Source of the DNA: Glandiceps talaboti
Taxonomy: Eukaryota; Hemichordata; Enteropneusta; Spengelidae
Length of the DNA: 22,500 nt
NCBI RefSeq assembly: GCF_964340395.1
Contig: NC_135557.1
Coordinates: 8,997,960 to 9,020,459 of the forward strand
Direction of reading: 5' to 3'
A program made the position numbers and the translations under genes. The notes beneath the pieces are model-generated. The model did no database searches. It saw only the letters and a list, made by a program, of their open reading frames with translations, and was not told where the DNA came from. How positions within the stretch are numbered: the first letter of the stretch is position 1; each line of letters begins with the position of its first letter. Below are positions 18,957 to 22,500 of the stretch, piece by piece.

Positions 18957-19479
18957 CTGTGGCGAAGAAGATTAATATTAACATTTTGAAATTGTTTGGT
19001 TAAGTAAAAAATTTAGTGTGTCAACCTTGTCCTTTGCCAAGCTAGACTGTCTTGTGCAAACAGTATGGTTACAGGCCCGTTGTTACAAAAGGACGGGGGG
19101 ATGGACCTGCTTCCAATAGTATATATTGCTAAATTGGAGTGATATTGAAAGGTATGACTCTGCTTGGCACGGTGTCAACATAAGATTGAGATACGGTACG
19201 GTGTCAACATTGAGAAATCTATGAACTGATGAGATCATACACGTTTATTTACTGGTAAAATGTATAGTTTTACACACAATTCAACGTGTAGATTTGTTGA
19301 TGTACCTTTTGGGCGACGCATTTCAGTGGTATAAAAATCGCTTTGCTATCGACTGTCTTGTTTTTAAATGTACGATAGGTAAATGAAGTTAACAATTATC
19401 CTAACATACAAACATACAAGGTAAACGACTGAACCAGGCCTGCGGTTTGAATGTCACAAATACAGTTGCACTGTCCATC

Positions 19480-19608
<129 letters not shown>

Positions 19609-20122
19609 TAAAGCATACACAAAACACAAAGTCATTCGCCTGTCACCCATTTCATCACTAAACATATGGTTTAGAAATTACTGTGACGAAACTCCAAGAA
19701 ATGTTCAAATGTACTCGGTAAATGACCGCTCCTGAGGTTTAATTTATGTCCATCAGGATGTTCATGCTCCCCTCCCATCCCCGATTTTTTCATGAACTCC
19801 CCTCAATTTTTCTTTACCCCAGCCCCCTTCCCGTAAATTCTGACGGCAGTTGAAGCATACAAATGACGACAATCGTATTGGGAATTTTTCCAGATTGAAG
19901 AAACACGTAAGAGTAAGATCACCCATCCAAACTTCTTAGTGGCATATTGTATCACACTGGTAAATTGATAAATTACTACGATAGCACAAACTAAAGCTAC
20001 TGTTGTTCGGTGAGGTAGATTAACAAAATTGGGTGATAGCAGTTCCACTGTTGTGCAAAACTAAATGCTCTGTGACAGAGTGTACATTGGAAGTTCAAAA
20101 ACCGTACACTATATTATTTAAC

Positions 20123-20153
20123 CTCAGACCACTATTTTCTATCGTGGTCTAAG
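20123..20153. repeat. Related hairpin with 10-bp stem
   Basis: CTCAGACCAC, an 11-base loop, then GTGGTCTAAG (one mismatch). It shares its arm with the hairpin at 18392-18421. Confidence 0.7.
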
Positions 20154-20485
20154 ATCAACATACCTTGCTTTCAGACAGCTGAGACTAAGAGATTAAACCA
20201 GCGGCCATTCAATATCTTATCACTGTTGTGTCAATATTATGAATATATTACAACAATAGTTATTAGTTTGTGTCTAGTATCTTTAATAGTAAACCGAAGA
20301 ATCGATTATTACAGTAATATTTTCAAAAGACGGGTATTTGAAGAGTACCAAAGTTGTTCAGACTTACGTAGCTTCAGCTAAAGAAGAAGAGAAAAATGTT
20401 CTTGACCGGTCGCCTCCAACGAGTAATAGCAGACAGATAACATGTTAAAATTGTATGAAGTGAAAGAAAAGAGGTCTGCACTTAC

Positions 20486-20566
20486 CTACTGTACACTTGC
20501 CAACACAGGTATGAATCGAAACAGACGATTATGATCCTTATACAAGCACTGGTCCTGGTTATATAG
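20486..20566 (-). promoter_or_regulatory. Probable promoter and non-coding first exon of the lectin gene
   Basis: Minus-strand CTATATAA (20559-20566) is a TATA box that would place the start near 20530. A strong donor (CAGTAG, then GTAAGTG) at 20486 ends a first exon of about 45 bases. It has no obvious coding start and would splice to the acceptor at 18957. Confidence 0.5.
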
Positions 20567-20663
20567 AAACTCTTCAATGATCAATACGATGACAAATCGT
20601 CTAAATTTAAAAAATCTCATCTATATTTGGACGAAAATGAAATGTTGTTTCCTGTGACGTGTT

Positions 20664-21050
20664 ATTGTTGGTCTAATTTCGGATTCTATTTTATTGACAG
20701 CATAATTGTTATACCATCAACAATACTATAGACAGGTCAGCTCGCCTAATATAGAGTTAAAATAATATTTTGAAAATTTTGCGCTATCATAAATATTATT
20801 TATGAGCTGGCTGGCTTTGGAGTGTTTTGACTTTATGGATTGAAATATTCGAAAAATACGTGCCATGAGTAGACCGGAAATTTCACTGGATGTTAGAGAA
20901 AAATTGAAACAATTAACTCCCCCTCCAGCTCCCGCCCTCCTTCATCTCAATCCCATTTCTCCTTCTATCCCTCCTCCCTCTTTTCTCTCTTCATCCATCT
21001 CCCCCGTTTCCCCTCTCTCGCTCACCTTCTTAATTAAGTGAGAGACAGAC
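20664..21050. repeat. Tandem duplication, unit 1 (387 bp)
   Basis: It starts ATTGTTGGTCTAATTTCGG and includes CATCAACAATACTATAGAC and CGAAAAATACGTGCC. It ends in a C/T-rich tract and a short inverted repeat. Unit 2 follows directly, clearly diverged. Confidence 0.85.
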
Positions 21051-21420
21051 ATTGTTGGTCTAATTTCGGTATTTATTTCATTGACAACATAATTGTTATA
21101 CCATCAACAATACCATAGACAGCTGCAGGTCAGCTCGCCTAATCTTAGAGTAAAGTCTACATTTTGACAGTTTTTTCTCCATTGTAGAAGTTGATTTACG
21201 ATTTGGCGCTGGCGCACTTTGCCATTGTGGATGATATTATTCGAAAAATACGTGCCTTAAATCGACCAGAAATGATACTAGTTGGTGAAAAATTGAAACA
21301 ACTCTCCCCCGCCCTCCTCTCTCCCAATCCCCCCTTCTCCTTCCATCCCTTCTCCCTCCTCTTCTGTCTCCATCTTTCTCCCTTCTTATTTCTCGATCAT
21401 CCACTTAGTTAAATTAGAGA
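21051..21420. repeat. Tandem duplication, unit 2
   Basis: It has the same order of landmarks as unit 1: ATTGTTGGTCTAATTTCGG, CATCAACAATACCATAGAC, CGAAAAATACGTGCC and GTGAAAAATTGAAACAA. The C/T-rich end comes last. No conserved reading frame was found. Confidence 0.85.
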
Positions 21421-21512
21421 TATACAAGTAGATCAACACCATTACAAGTGATATATTATTTACCCCCAACTCTGAATTTAATTTCAATTTCATTCAGAAA
21501 ACACAGATCCGA

Positions 21513-21704
<192 letters not shown>

Positions 21705-21804
21705 AAGTCAGTGGTAAGATTCGTCCGTAGTACAGTGCTCGATACGTCTGCACGCAGAGCGGAGCATATGTTGAGGGTAGAAGAAAATCAAGTCGGGTCC
21801 CTCG

Positions 21805-21846
21805 TCTCTACAGGCCTGCTTCGTGAGTAAATCACTCGTCAGGAGA
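21805..21846 (-). ncRNA. Hammerhead ribozyme motif (type I, short stem III)
   Basis: Minus strand: stem I UCUC with GAGA. The core is CUGACGA. Stem II is GUGA-UUUAC-UCAC, then GAA. Stem III is GCA-GGCC-UGU (3 bp, tetraloop), then A17. Predicted cleavage falls after 21809 at a GUA triplet. All core positions fit except that the usual A15.1-U16.1 pair is G-U here, which probably weakens activity. Confidence 0.65.
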
Positions 21847-21861
21847 TGTTGATGTACATTG

Positions 21862-21865
<4 letters not shown>

Positions 21866-21952
<87 letters not shown>
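21866..21952 (+). repeat. (AT)n microsatellite 2
   Basis: About 43 AT units between the minus-strand hammerhead and the palindrome. Confidence 0.97.
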
Positions 21953-21956
<4 letters not shown>

Positions 21957-21982
21957 TTGGTAGTACTGGAACTCTTTCTTGG

Positions 21983-22023
21983 GTGTAACTCGGAGTTTCA
22001 CGCATATTGCGATCATCAGACAC
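21983..22023 (-). ncRNA. Hammerhead-like ribozyme motif, left palindrome arm
   Basis: This is the mirror copy of the motif at 22038-22078. On the minus strand it is in the same direction as the hammerhead at 21805-21846, so a minus-strand transcript carries two in tandem. Confidence 0.5.
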
Positions 22024-22037
22024 TCTCCCATCAGAGA

Positions 22038-22078
22038 GTGTCTGATGATCGCAATATGCGTGAAACTCCGAGTTACAC
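22038..22078 (+). ncRNA. Hammerhead-like ribozyme motif, right palindrome arm
   Basis: Plus strand: stem I GUGU with ACAC. The core is CUGAUGA. Stem II is CGCA-AUA-UGCG flanked by a U-U mismatch, then GAA. Stem III is ACU-CCG-AGU, then U17 (GUU triplet). The core is complete, but the mismatch at 10.1/11.1 and the GUU site suggest low activity. Confidence 0.5.
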
Positions 22079-22165
22079 CCAAGAAAGAGTTCCAATACTA
22101 CCAAAACTATTACGCTCTGCCACTGCGGTATAGAGCACTGTCTTAGCAGATTGATACTCACCGAG

Positions 22166-22500
<335 letters not shown>

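Larger units (their letters stand above)
21951..22110. repeat. 160-bp near-perfect palindrome
   Basis: Arms 21951-22027 and 22034-22110 (77 bases each) are reverse complements with one mismatch (21966/22095). The spacer is six bases (CCATCA). It can form a cruciform. Confidence 0.95.

Noticed and set aside
19214-19240. CTGATGA near 19227
   Set aside because: No GAAA partner or stem II follows, so it is a chance match to the hammerhead core.
19803-20048. 81-codon minus-strand frame with hydrophobic stretches
   Set aside because: No domain, no splice signals in suitable phase, and it lies in the first lectin intron.

Overview
The window is eukaryotic, from an invertebrate animal genome. Genes are split by GT-AG introns, there are many simple-sequence tracts, and Ty3/gypsy retrotransposons, a long-TIR DNA transposon and hammerhead-ribozyme repeats are present. 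The lectin architecture (C-type lectin plus discoidin) fits a marine invertebrate such as a cephalochordate, hemichordate, cnidarian or mollusc. The species cannot be fixed from the sequence alone.

Layout. (1) Positions 1-9330 hold the 3' part of a Ty3/gypsy-like element (element A) on the + strand. Its gag runs directly into an integrase with a C-terminal PHD finger; protease, reverse transcriptase and RNase H are absent. It probably ends in a 3' LTR at 8672-9330 that contains a (TATG)n tract. (2) A 4895-bp DNA transposon (1439-6333) sits inside that gag-integrase frame. It has identical 165-bp terminal inverted repeats and an 11-bp target duplication. Inside it are two convergent genes: a small Cys-containing exon on + and a decayed RecQ-type helicase gene on -. 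(3) Positions 9925-20530 carry a minus-strand host gene with seven coding exons that join to exactly 303 codons: signal peptide, C-type lectin domain, F5/8-type C (discoidin) domain. A TATA box and a non-coding first exon lie near 20490-20566. (4) A complete 5071-bp Ty3/gypsy element (element B, 12590-17660, minus strand) lies in the third coding-region intron of the lectin gene, in the same orientation. Its LTRs differ at one base, its target duplication is ATAAC, and its pol is broken by a 2-base frameshift in the reverse-transcriptase catalytic motif. (5) Positions 20664-21420 are a 387-bp tandem duplication. Positions 21516-22270 are (AT)n tracts around a 160-bp near-perfect palindrome and hammerhead-ribozyme-like motifs on both strands, resembling Penelope-like or retrozyme repeats.

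The clearest candidates for something little described are the RecQ-carrying long-TIR transposon, the PHD-tailed gag-integrase element, and the palindromic hammerhead cassette. The lectin gene is the only host gene recognised. Most of the rest is nested mobile DNA and simple repeats.
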